40,583 bases of DNA, from positions 1-40,583 of the forward strand of contig CALQSQ010000052.1 in the NCBI GenBank assembly GCA_943333275.1, given 5' to 3'. The notes beneath the pieces were generated by a model that was not told the DNA's origin, did not search any database, and saw only the letters and a list, made by a program, of their open reading frames with translations. A program made the translations under genes and the position numbers. The stretch is from Akkermansia muciniphila (GTDB lineage Bacteria; Verrucomicrobiota; Verrucomicrobiia; Verrucomicrobiales; V1-33). This document shows positions 29,312 to 36,164 of this stretch, in pieces; within the stretch, counting starts at the first letter, position 1; each line of letters opens with the position of its first letter.

Positions 29312-30574
29312 CTATTTCTCGACCTTCGCAAGATCGAGAAAAACGATTATTGATGGATTGCCGACCGGGGTGAACTGGCCGGTGAAGGCCAGTTTGCCGG
29401 ATTTCTGATCCACCCGAAAAGTCGTGATATTGTCCCCCCGCTGGTTGCATGAGTAGAGAAAATCTCCCGTCGGATCAAAATTGAAACTGCGCGGGTAATT
29501 CCCCCTCGTCGGCTCCTCGGCCACGAAGGTCAGCGTGCCGGATTCACCCACGGCGAAGCAGGCGATCGTATCGTGCAACCGGTTGCCCACATAGACAAAC
29601 CTTCCATCCCTGGAAAGCATGATCTCGGAGGTAAAATTGCTCCCGGCAAAGCCCGGTGGCAGGCTGGAAATCGTCTGCCGGACGGCGAGACTGCCCTTTG
29701 CGGCATCGTAATCAAACAGCACAATATTAGAACCCTCCTCCTGCAGGGAATAAAACCAGCGCCCGTTGGGATGGAAGGAAAAATGCCGCGGCCCGTCCCC
29801 CGGCGGCAGCGATACCGATGGTGGATCATTCGGTGTGAGCACTCCGGCCTGATCATCGAACTTCCAGATGAAAATTTTGTCCATCGCCAGGTCGGTATGC
29901 AAGACGTGACGCGCAGAGGGATCAGCCTCGATCATGTGGGCGTGCGGGATATCGTGTCCGCTGAAGGCGAAACTTCCCGGAGGGGCGTTCGTGGCTTTCC
30001 TGGGGCCCAGCGGTCCGGAATCCTTCTTGGTATCGCTCGCGGGACCCAGCCCACCGTCGGGAAGAACGGGCAGCACCGAGACCGAACCGCCAAAATAATT
30101 TGCCACCAATACAAATCGTCCGGACGGATGGATACTGACATGGGTAGGGCCGGCGCCACCCGAGCTAACGGTGTTCATCCAGGTCAACTTCCCGCTGGTT
30201 TGGTCGATGGAGAACGCGCTGACTGAACCGGCCTCCGTTCCCGCAATCTTCTCCGTCTCATTTGTTGAGTAAATCCGGGTCCCGGCGGCATTGATAACCA
30301 GACAGCTGGGACTGCCGCCAACTTCAACTTCGCCGTAAGGGGAAAGGGCACCGGTGGTGCGGTCCACCTGAAACAGATGGATGCCGCGGCCATTTCCAGG
30401 AGGCAGATCCACCTGGGTCGGGAGCACGTTGCGAAGCGGCGCGCTATACGTGCCCACATAGGCCAAAAGCGGTGCCTCAGCCTGCAGTGTTGATGCGAAC
30501 ATTACACTCTGAAAAATCAGCAGGGCCGGGGCGCCTCGAAAGGAATGCCGCAAGGGTTTTAAAGAAATGATCAT
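29312..30574 (-). CDS. exported lactonase-family beta-propeller (6-phosphogluconolactonase-like)
   Basis: A 420-residue protein of the YbhE-type lactonase family (seven-bladed propeller). From the ATG ending at 30574 the first 33 residues hold a signal peptide (ALLIFQSVMFASTLQA before EAP); the TTG at 30622 is a weaker alternative. Family landmarks: YVGTYS near the start, GIHLFQVDRTTGALSPYG, GAGPTHVSIHPSGRFVLVAN, PPGDGPRHFSFHPNGRW and GNYPRSFNFDPTGDFLYSCN. Cytoplasmic homologues hydrolyse 6-phosphogluconolactone; exported PVC versions probably act on other sugar lactones or only bind. It lies 131 bp upstream of the DUF1579-like gene on the same strand and is divergent from the ankyrin gene. 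Confidence 0.85.
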   Translation of the reverse strand: MIISLKPLRHSFRGAPALLIFQSVMFASTLQAEAPLLAYVGTYSAPLRNVLPTQVDLPPGNGRGIHLFQVDRTTGALSPYGEVEVGGSPSCLVINAAGTRIYSTNETEKIAGTEAGSVSAFSIDQTSGKLTWMNTVSSGGAGPTHVSIHPSGRFVLVANYFGGSVSVLPVLPDGGLGPASDTKKDSGPLGPRKATNAPPGSFAFSGHDIPHAHMIEADPSARHVLHTDLAMDKIFIWKFDDQAGVLTPNDPPSVSLPPGDGPRHFSFHPNGRWFYSLQEEGSNIVLFDYDAAKGSLAVRQTISSLPPGFAGSNFTSEIMLSRDGRFVYVGNRLHDTIACFAVGESGTLTFVAEEPTRGNYPRSFNFDPTGDFLYSCNQRGDNITTFRVDQKSGKLAFTGQFTPVGNPSIIVFLDLAKVEK

Positions 30575-30661
30575 CCTCGAGCATATGGCGAACGCCGTGG
30601 AATCAGACAAGACAATTCGCAAAATACTGGCCAGTTCCGCGATTTTTGCTTACGATACCCC

Positions 30662-31063
30662 ATGAGTTTTTGGAATGATGGAGGTTTAAACCAATTGGCC
30701 AGGGCTGGCGACCTGGCTGGTGTCCGGCGTTTGCTGGACAGCGGAGTGCCGGTGGATTTCATTGAGAATGGGAGGTTCAGTGATTCCCCGCTCATGGAAG
30801 CGGCGCGCGGCGGACATTTGGAGGTGATGCAACTCCTGCTCGACCGTGGTGCGAATGTCAATCATGCCGACAATGACTGCTTCACTCCAGTCACCGCGGC
30901 TGGTGGATCGGGCCAGTGGAAGGCGCTGCGGTTCCTGGCGGAAAACGGAGGCAACTTTGAATATGTTGACGCCACTGGAAACTGCGGGATGGATTACCTG
31001 CGCCTCTGCCGCAGCAAGCAGATGCGCAGGGAGATCGAAGACATTATTTCCCGCCGGGATTAA
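30662..31063 (+). CDS. small ankyrin-repeat protein
   Basis: A 133-residue protein made almost wholly of ankyrin repeats: LNQLARAGDLAGVRRLLDSG, SPLMEAARGGHLEVMQLLLDRG (the best match to consensus), and a third weaker unit FTPVTAAGGSGQWKALRFLAENG, with a capping helix (MRREIEDIISRRD). No signal peptide, so it is probably a cytoplasmic protein-binding scaffold. It ends 8 bp before the metzincin gene, suggesting joint transcription, though one product should stay inside and the other be exported. Confidence 0.85.
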   Translation: MSFWNDGGLNQLARAGDLAGVRRLLDSGVPVDFIENGRFSDSPLMEAARGGHLEVMQLLLDRGANVNHADNDCFTPVTAAGGSGQWKALRFLAENGGNFEYVDATGNCGMDYLRLCRSKQMRREIEDIISRRD

Positions 31064-31071
31064 GAGAAACC

Positions 31072-31740
31072 ATGACCGCCTCCTTTACTATGAAATTCCT
31101 TTCCCCCGCACTCATCCTCATGGGACTCGCCACGGCGCTCTTTGCGGAGGATGCAGGCAAACCAGCCCCGACGATTCTCAAATTGCCAGTGCGTGTTCAT
31201 CTCATGCAATCCGCCACCACCCCGGCCATGCAGACGACGCTTACGGAGCCAGACATCCGGCGCATCTTTGCCAAGGTGAACATGGTTTGGGCGCCGGCGG
31301 GGATTCAACTTCAGATCGAATCCATCGGGCCGAGCCAGGCTGTCGAACTGAATGAGGAGCAGCGATTTCTGCCGGAATATGACAAGGTCGGAGCCATGAT
31401 TCCGCAGGATCGGCTGAGCGCCACGGCCATCAATGTCTGCTATGTGAAGGAGGTGTCGCCGAACGGATTTTATAATGGAAAATTGATCGTGGTGAAAGAC
31501 ACCGCCGCCCTGAAGGAAGTGGCCGGCGGCCTGGACGAACCGCTGCCGCGAGTGACTTCGCATGAGATTGGCCACGCACTGGGATTGCCGCATCGCCAGG
31601 ATACCACGAATCTCATGCAGTCGGGCACCACAGGATATTCGCTGAATGAATCCGAGATCGCAACCACGCGCGAAAATGCGCAGGAGCGACTGCAAAAAGC
31701 CCGGCCCCCGGAAGCCGCTCCCAATCCTCCGCCGCCCTGA
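31072..31740 (+). CDS. exported metzincin-type zinc protease
   Basis: A 222-residue exported protein with the full zinc signature HEIGHALGLPH, which provides three His ligands and the catalytic Glu, followed by a Met-turn (NLMQSG) about 10 residues later. This layout identifies a metzincin peptidase. The ATG at 31072 is near an AGAG purine run; the ATG at 31090 also gives a good signal peptide (MKFLSPALILMGLATALFA). Before the active site is a fold of about 120 residues (LPVRVHLMQS, IFAKVNMVWAPAGIQLQIESI) seen in small secreted bacterial metalloproteases. The C-terminal tail is Pro-rich. No recognised propeptide with a cysteine switch. Probably digests protein outside the cell or trims periplasmic partners. 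Confidence 0.85.
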   Translation: MTASFTMKFLSPALILMGLATALFAEDAGKPAPTILKLPVRVHLMQSATTPAMQTTLTEPDIRRIFAKVNMVWAPAGIQLQIESIGPSQAVELNEEQRFLPEYDKVGAMIPQDRLSATAINVCYVKEVSPNGFYNGKLIVVKDTAALKEVAGGLDEPLPRVTSHEIGHALGLPHRQDTTNLMQSGTTGYSLNESEIATTRENAQERLQKARPPEAAPNPPPP

Positions 31741-31815
31741 AAGGTGGGCACCCGCATTTAGTTATCCGGGCCAGTTACCATTGACCCTTGTGCCGCAAAT
31801 TGAGCAGACTTGGAA

Positions 31816-33099
31816 ATGATTCCATCGTCCCAATCACGCAGAACATTTGTCAAAAATTCCTCACTCCTAACTGGTGCCACCCTGCTGGGTTCCGTGCCCT
31901 ACGCGCGGGCCATCGGGGCCAATGACCGCATCCGAATCGGGGTGATCGGAGTCGGAGGCATGGGCACGGGCCATGTGAACAGCCTTGTCTCGAAATCGGA
32001 GGCCGAGAACATTCAGGTGGTTGCTGTGAGCGATGTTTATCAGCGCCGCGTCAGCCGCTCGAAGGAGATTTGCAAGGGCGAAGGCTATCTGGACTACCGT
32101 CGGTTGCTGGAGCGCAAGGACATCGATGCCGTGCTCATCGCCACTCCGGATCACTGGCACGCCAGGCTCACCATTGAGGCCATGGATGCAGGAAAGCACG
32201 TTTATTGTGAGAAACCGATGACGCACACGGTCGAGCAGGCGATAGCCGTTCGTGATGCCGTGAAAAAATTCAACAAAGTGTTCCAAGTTGGACCCAATGC
32301 CACCGCGAACGATACCTATTGGAAAGCGCATGAAGCCATCGCTGCCGGGCGACTGGGCAAGGTCACCTGGGCCCATGCCAGCTACAATCGCAACGCCCGC
32401 ACCTGTCTTTTCAATGAGCACCAGAAGATCGATCCCACCGCCGGGCCGGACAAGGGCGGGGAGGATTTCATCGACTGGAACATGTGGCTGGGGCACGAGT
32501 GGGATCTCGCGCCGAAGATCCCCTGGACACCGGAGCATTTTTTCCGCTTCCGGAAATACTGGCCCTACAACGGCGGCGTGGCCACGGATCTGCTTTATCA
32601 CAAGCTGGCCCCGCTGCTCATTGCCATCGCCGGGCCGAATGGGGAGTATCCGTTGCGCGTCAATGCCAACGGTGGCTTGTATGTGGAAAAAGATGGGCGG
32701 GACATTCCGGATGTCTTCATGCTCACGGCGGATTATCCCAGCGAGTGGTCACTCTTCCTTGTCAGCACCCTGACCAACGACGCCGGCATCCCTGATAAAA
32801 TTTACGGGAAATTCGGCACCATGGATTTGAGCAGCGCGCCGAAGCTCACCGGCAACGGCGATTTCAAACCTGAGTTCAAGGAGAAGAACGAAGGCCTGGA
32901 GGAAGCCATCCTCCAGATCAAACCCCGGCGCGATCTGGAGAACAACTGGATCGATGCCATGCGCGGCAATGGCACCGTGCAGTGCAATGTGGATCTCGGC
33001 TGCTCCACCATGGTGGCCATCAAGATGGCGGTGGAAAGTTACCGCCAGAAAAAGACCATGCTCTGGGATGCCAAGACGGAAAAGGTGGTGGTGTCATGA
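31816..33099 (+). CDS. Tat-exported Gfo/Idh/MocA family oxidoreductase
   Basis: A 427-residue NAD(P)-dependent sugar oxidoreductase. The N-terminus SRRTFVKNSSLLTGATLLGS is a twin-arginine signal, common for this family in PVC bacteria, so it acts in the periplasm with bound cofactor. The Rossmann loop GVIGVGGMGTGH, then AVSDVY, ATPDHWHA and CEKPMTHT, mark the nucleotide and substrate site; the Lys of EKP is the family's key residue. The ATG at 31816 is preferred over the in-frame TTG at 31810. Its stop overlaps the DUF1080 start (ATGA), so both are made together: a likely oxidoreductase plus 3-keto-glycoside hydrolase pair. Confidence 0.9.
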   Translation: MIPSSQSRRTFVKNSSLLTGATLLGSVPYARAIGANDRIRIGVIGVGGMGTGHVNSLVSKSEAENIQVVAVSDVYQRRVSRSKEICKGEGYLDYRRLLERKDIDAVLIATPDHWHARLTIEAMDAGKHVYCEKPMTHTVEQAIAVRDAVKKFNKVFQVGPNATANDTYWKAHEAIAAGRLGKVTWAHASYNRNARTCLFNEHQKIDPTAGPDKGGEDFIDWNMWLGHEWDLAPKIPWTPEHFFRFRKYWPYNGGVATDLLYHKLAPLLIAIAGPNGEYPLRVNANGGLYVEKDGRDIPDVFMLTADYPSEWSLFLVSTLTNDAGIPDKIYGKFGTMDLSSAPKLTGNGDFKPEFKEKNEGLEEAILQIKPRRDLENNWIDAMRGNGTVQCNVDLGCSTMVAIKMAVESYRQKKTMLWDAKTEKVVVS

Positions 33100-33785
33100 G
33101 AATCCCCTGCCTCCTCACCCTCGCCCTCCTCGTCTGCCTCCATGCAGAACCCAGCGCCGACAACACCCTCACCGAAGCCGAGCGCAAGGACGGCTGGCAG
33201 TTGCTCTTCGATGGGAAATCGCTCGCGGGCTGGATGAATAGCGACAAGTCCGCACCCAAGACCCCTGTCGAGAACGCCTGCCTCAATCCGCACGGCGCGG
33301 GCCACTACATGCTCATCCACGAAAAGGAATGGGAAAACTTCGTGCTCGCCCTGGACTTCAAAATCTCCCCCCACTGCAACAGCGGCATCTTCCTGCGCAC
33401 CAGCCCGCTCACCCCGCGCCCCGGCAAGGATGTCGGCTTCAACGGACTGGAGGTCGCCATCGATGACACCACCACCGCCACCTACGTCGATACCGGCGCG
33501 CTCTATGATCTCTCCCAGCCCACCCGCAATGCCATGCATCCCGTCGGCGAATGGAACCACATCGAAATCACCTGCCGCGGCGCCCTCATCCAGATTGTCC
33601 TCAATGGCGAAAAGGTAAATTCCATCGACCTCGATGCCTTCACCAAACCCAACCAACGCCCCGACGGCACCGCCCACAAATTCGACCAAACCTTCAAAGA
33701 CCACCCCCGCAAAGGCTACCTCGGCCTCCAGGACCACGGCAGCCCCTGCTGGTATAAGAACATCAAACTGAAGCCGCTGCCCTAG
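33096..33785 (+). CDS. exported DUF1080 (3-keto-disaccharide hydrolase) protein
   Basis: A 229-residue exported protein with the single concanavalin-like domain of DUF1080 (PF06439). After a signal peptide (MRIPCLLTLALLVCLHA) come the family hallmarks DGWQLLFDGKSLAGWM, NFVLALDFKISPHCNSGIFLR, GLEVAIDD and GYLGLQDHGSPCWYKNIKLKPL. Characterised members hydrolyse 3-keto glycosides produced by an oxidoreductase, which fits the Gfo/Idh/MocA gene that overlaps it by 4 bp. The frame is open upstream to 32982, but that part is antiphase inside the oxidoreductase gene. Start at 33096 is supported by the coupling and the signal peptide. Confidence 0.9.
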   Translation: MRIPCLLTLALLVCLHAEPSADNTLTEAERKDGWQLLFDGKSLAGWMNSDKSAPKTPVENACLNPHGAGHYMLIHEKEWENFVLALDFKISPHCNSGIFLRTSPLTPRPGKDVGFNGLEVAIDDTTTATYVDTGALYDLSQPTRNAMHPVGEWNHIEITCRGALIQIVLNGEKVNSIDLDAFTKPNQRPDGTAHKFDQTFKDHPRKGYLGLQDHGSPCWYKNIKLKPLP

Positions 33786-33789
33786 TGGC

Positions 33790-34722
33790 TCATTTTTTGC
33801 CTGGAGCGGCTTTAGCTTCCTCCAGTAGCTTTTTCAATGCGGGCGCTTGGGAGGCTTTGGCTTTGGCGGATTCTTCCGCGTAGGGGAAGGCTGGGCCTTT
33901 GGTTTTCACGGCCACGCTGGGGATTCCCTTGGCATCCTTGCCGGCGGGAAAGGCGCAGTTCGCGTAGGCAATGATGTCGGACTGCCGGAGGTCCGCGTTT
34001 GGCCCTGTAAACGCAGCCATTGCTGTCAATCCATGTTCTGCCATGTAGCCGAAATCGGTCTCCAACTTCACTGTATGAGCATTGACGCGCGTAAAGGTTT
34101 CGGCGTTGGTGACCTCCCCTTCGCCAAAATTAATAAATGTCGTCACTTTGCAACCGGCCAAGAACGGTTTTGACTTATTTACCGATGCTTGAAGCTTTGG
34201 ATTAACGGGAGGTGCTGGCGTGGTGCGGGGGCTCTCTTTTCCAGGAGTGAGTTTCAAGCCTATGAGGGCCTGCGTGAGAAAATCTCTGCATGCTGGATGG
34301 ATACCGGAGTCTGCTACCTTCATGTCAATGAGGTCAACGGGCGACTTGCCATTGTCTGGTGCCGCTAATCCTCCCAAGATCGTCTTTGGGTGTAGTGGAA
34401 GGAACTTTAATCCGCTAAAATCTTTGAAATAACCCTGAAGCTTCATTTCCCAACGACCATCCGGCAGGACCTTTCCAGTCGCTGCCGCCCATACATCTAC
34501 ACCCTTGGTTTGTTTTACGGTATCTGAGACCAATTCTTCAACGGATGCGATTTTTGCGTCAGGCAGTTGCTTCATATTCACAATTTCGGTAATGGCAAAT
34601 TTGCCACTTCCATCGGGGTTGAGAGTAAATTTCTCCTCAATTTCCACGCAGCCGACAAGTGCGAGGCTCAGGCTGCTGAGGAGGAAATGGCGAAGGGGAA
34701 CGGCAAAGGAACAGAGTGACAT
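33790..34722 (-). CDS. lipoprotein of unknown function
   Basis: A 310-residue lipoprotein. The ATG ending at 34722 leads to a lipobox (LSLALVGC, modified Cys about residue 25). The longer frame to 34785 begins inside the terminator of the neighbouring gene and is rejected. The mature start CVEIEEKFTLNPDGSGKF is beta-rich with the 'PDGSG' turn seen in many bacterial lipoproteins that share an N-terminal sheet; a Lys/Pro-rich region and a second beta domain follow, then an Ala/Lys-rich tail. No enzymatic motif and no family that I can name with confidence. It converges on the DUF1080 gene with only 4 bp between the stops. Confidence 0.75.
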   Translation of the reverse strand: MSLCSFAVPLRHFLLSSLSLALVGCVEIEEKFTLNPDGSGKFAITEIVNMKQLPDAKIASVEELVSDTVKQTKGVDVWAAATGKVLPDGRWEMKLQGYFKDFSGLKFLPLHPKTILGGLAAPDNGKSPVDLIDMKVADSGIHPACRDFLTQALIGLKLTPGKESPRTTPAPPVNPKLQASVNKSKPFLAGCKVTTFINFGEGEVTNAETFTRVNAHTVKLETDFGYMAEHGLTAMAAFTGPNADLRQSDIIAYANCAFPAGKDAKGIPSVAVKTKGPAFPYAEESAKAKASQAPALKKLLEEAKAAPGKK

Positions 34723-34772
34723 GCGGGTAGATTCTAAATGCAAAAGTTTGGGACGGCTGAGTTTAAGAAAAG

Positions 34773-34799
34773 AGGGGCGCGCCACTGTGGCGCGCCCCT
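34773..34799 (-). terminator. rho-independent terminator of the two-domain protein gene
   Basis: A perfect inverted repeat, AGGGGCGCGCCAC and its complement around a single central T, folds into a 12-bp stem with a 3-base loop. Read on the minus strand it is followed by CTTTTCTT. It lies 18 bp beyond the stop codon of the gene at 34818-35504 and before the lipoprotein gene, so those two genes are separate transcripts. Confidence 0.85.
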
Positions 34800-34817
34800 T
34801 GGATGATTCAAATTACT

Positions 34818-35504
34818 TTACCCACCCACGGTCACGCTGACCTCCAGGCTCCAGAGGCCCACTTGGTGGTCGTCCACGCGGTAGATGGCGCGGTATTTCC
34901 AGACGGTGGGGGTGGCGGGGAAGGGGTGGGTGTCTTCGTAGTTGGGGGTGGTGTCGTAGACGAGGGGGACCCAGCCTGAGCCGCGGTCGACTTGGAGTTC
35001 GCACATGCTGAGGAAGGCGCGGTGGCCGCCCCAGCCCCAGTTGATCTTGACGACGGAGGCGGTGGCCAGGGCGTCGATGATGGGTTGGAGGGTATTCAGA
35101 TCTGGCGGGGTGTCCTCGGGGCCTTCGATGCCGAGAATGTCGCCGATGGCGGTGGTGTAGTTTTTATGCGCTTTGATGGCATTTACCAGGAGCAGATAGC
35201 GGGTGAGGATGCCGGCAGCGACGGAGCCGGGGAAGCCGACGGGCTTGGTGATGAGGATGGGTTCGGTGCCGATGGTGCCGGTGAGGACGTTGTCTTTCCA
35301 GGAATTCCACTGCTTGGCGGCGTTGCCGACGGTATCGGCAAAGGGGAGGAGGGCGGCGAAGTAGAGGGCATCCGCGCCCTGCTGGGTGATGTCCCCGGCG
35401 GCGAGTCCGAAGGTGGTGGTGTAAGCGCCGATGTTGTCCTTGAATTGGATGAATTTCTGGGATTTGCCGGAGAGGGTGTTGGGTAGGAAGTATTGTTTAG
35501 GCAT
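34818..35504 (-). CDS. two-domain protein: helical N-terminus plus fibronectin-III-like C-terminus, unknown function
   Basis: A 228-residue protein without a signal peptide. Residues about 1-130 are mostly helical (FIQFKDNIGAYTTTFGL, DALYFAALLPFADTVGNAAKQW, LTRYLLLVNAIKAHKNYTTA), with the look of a small bundle found in uncharacterised proteins that start MxxQYxP-like. Residues about 150-228 form a beta-sandwich (VVKINWGWGG, LQVDRGSGWVPL, WKYRAIYRVDDHQVGLWS), close to fibronectin type III. The ATG ending at 35504 is chosen because the frame upstream is open only through a 21-bp repeat array, where all frames are open. It has its own terminator. The 300 bp 5' of it holds the repeats and a second terminator. 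Confidence 0.75.
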   Translation of the reverse strand: MPKQYFLPNTLSGKSQKFIQFKDNIGAYTTTFGLAAGDITQQGADALYFAALLPFADTVGNAAKQWNSWKDNVLTGTIGTEPILITKPVGFPGSVAAGILTRYLLLVNAIKAHKNYTTAIGDILGIEGPEDTPPDLNTLQPIIDALATASVVKINWGWGGHRAFLSMCELQVDRGSGWVPLVYDTTPNYEDTHPFPATPTVWKYRAIYRVDDHQVGLWSLEVSVTVGG

Positions 35505-35593
35505 AATAATCAATGGGTTAGGTGTTAGATGACAGGTTGTGTTTGGTGGGGAAAGGGGTGCCGGGGAGCGGGATTTCCGGCTCCGTGGAAGCC

Positions 35594-35803
35594 GGACGGA
35601 GTTCCGTCCAAGTTGGACGGGGTACTTTCCGGGGTGGACGGAGTTCCGTGGAGGTTGGACGGGGTGCATTCCGAGGTGGGCGGAGTACATTCCAAGCTGG
35701 ACGGGGTTCCGTCCAACGTGGACGGGGCACATTCCAAGGCGGACGGAACTCCGTGGAAGTCCGACGGGGTTCCGTGGACGGTGGACGGGGTTCCGTGCGG
35801 GAT
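35594..35803. repeat. array of ten degenerate 21-bp tandem repeats
   Basis: Ten units of exactly 21 bp, nearly all beginning GGACGG. Two flavours occur: one with TTCCGT after position 9 (units 1, 3, 6, 8, 9, 10; unit 8 reads CTCCGT) and one with ACTTTCC, GCATTCC or ACATTCC (units 2, 4, 5, 7), roughly alternating. A partial unit precedes the array (35573-35593). Units 1 and 6 are self-complementary (GGACGG with CCGTCC), so a transcript could form small hairpins. Being a multiple of three without stops, it leaves every reading frame open and would encode heptapeptides such as DGVPSKL or RNPVQLG. It lies 90-300 bp before the start of the minus-strand gene at 35504. Confidence 0.9.
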
Positions 35804-35819
35804 GGAAAGAAGCCGGCCA

Positions 35820-35848
35820 CAAAAAAGCCGCCGTAGGGGGACGGCGGC
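35820..35848 (-). terminator. orphan minus-strand terminator-like hairpin
   Basis: GCCGCCGT (35827-35834) and ACGGCGGC (35841-35848) form an 8-bp GC stem with a 6-base loop. Read on the minus strand the stem is followed by TTTTTTGTGG. No gene lies on the minus strand to its right before 36165, so it could end a short leader transcript made from the 35850-36150 region, acting as an attenuator before the repeat array and the gene at 35504. Confidence 0.6.
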
Positions 35849-36164
35849 GGGGAAATGCTGGAAAAAGCCGGGAACTGTGCCGCTACCTGAGCCGTGGAGC
35901 CGTGGAGCCGTGGAGCTAATGAAATTGGCGGCGAACATAGGGTGCGTTCTATACAAAAACGTCGGGTATGCAATGATTATTTCCTCTTCTTTCAGTCGCT
36001 TCCACGGGGCTCTGGGATAGGCTCCTTAAGCTTTCGATATAGCAGCGGCGGCGCTGGTGTTGAGGTGGTTTATTTAACAGGCAGCTAACTCCTGGCTCCG
36101 CCGATGCCTACGGCAAATTTCGCGCCTGCAATGAGACAATTGTCATTGTAACGAGGACGCGGGT
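35849..36164. other. intergenic region between divergent genes
   Basis: About 315 bp without a gene. It contains three direct copies of an 8-bp unit AGCCGTGG (35890-35913), and a perfect 10-bp palindrome GACAATTGTC at 36135-36144 inside a larger imperfect inverted repeat (AATGA ... TCATT), 20 bp before the GTG at 36165 of the SLATT-like/hydrolase gene, which could be an operator. Weak minus-strand promoter-like words (TTGCAT and TATAGA, 14 bp apart, around 35950-35975) point toward the repeat array. No confident promoter for either side. Confidence 0.5.
35890..35916. repeat. short tandem repeat, 8-bp unit x3
   Basis: AGCCGTGG occurs three times in perfect tandem followed by AGC. The sequence is unrelated to the 21-bp array 90 bp away. 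Probably a replication-slippage product. Confidence 0.8.

Noticed and set aside
34723..34785. Longer start of the lipoprotein gene at 34785
   Set aside because: It would begin inside the perfect terminator hairpin; the ATG ending at 34722 gives a proper lipobox signal.
35594..35803. CRISPR array
   Set aside because: Units are directly contiguous, degenerate and lack unique spacers; no cas gene is nearby.
35518..36020. Long ORFs in every frame through the 21-bp repeat region, including heptapeptide-repeat proteins and an N-terminal extension of the gene at 35504
   Set aside because: The repeat unit is a multiple of three without stop codons in any frame, so openness carries no coding evidence. 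No start or signal supports one frame.
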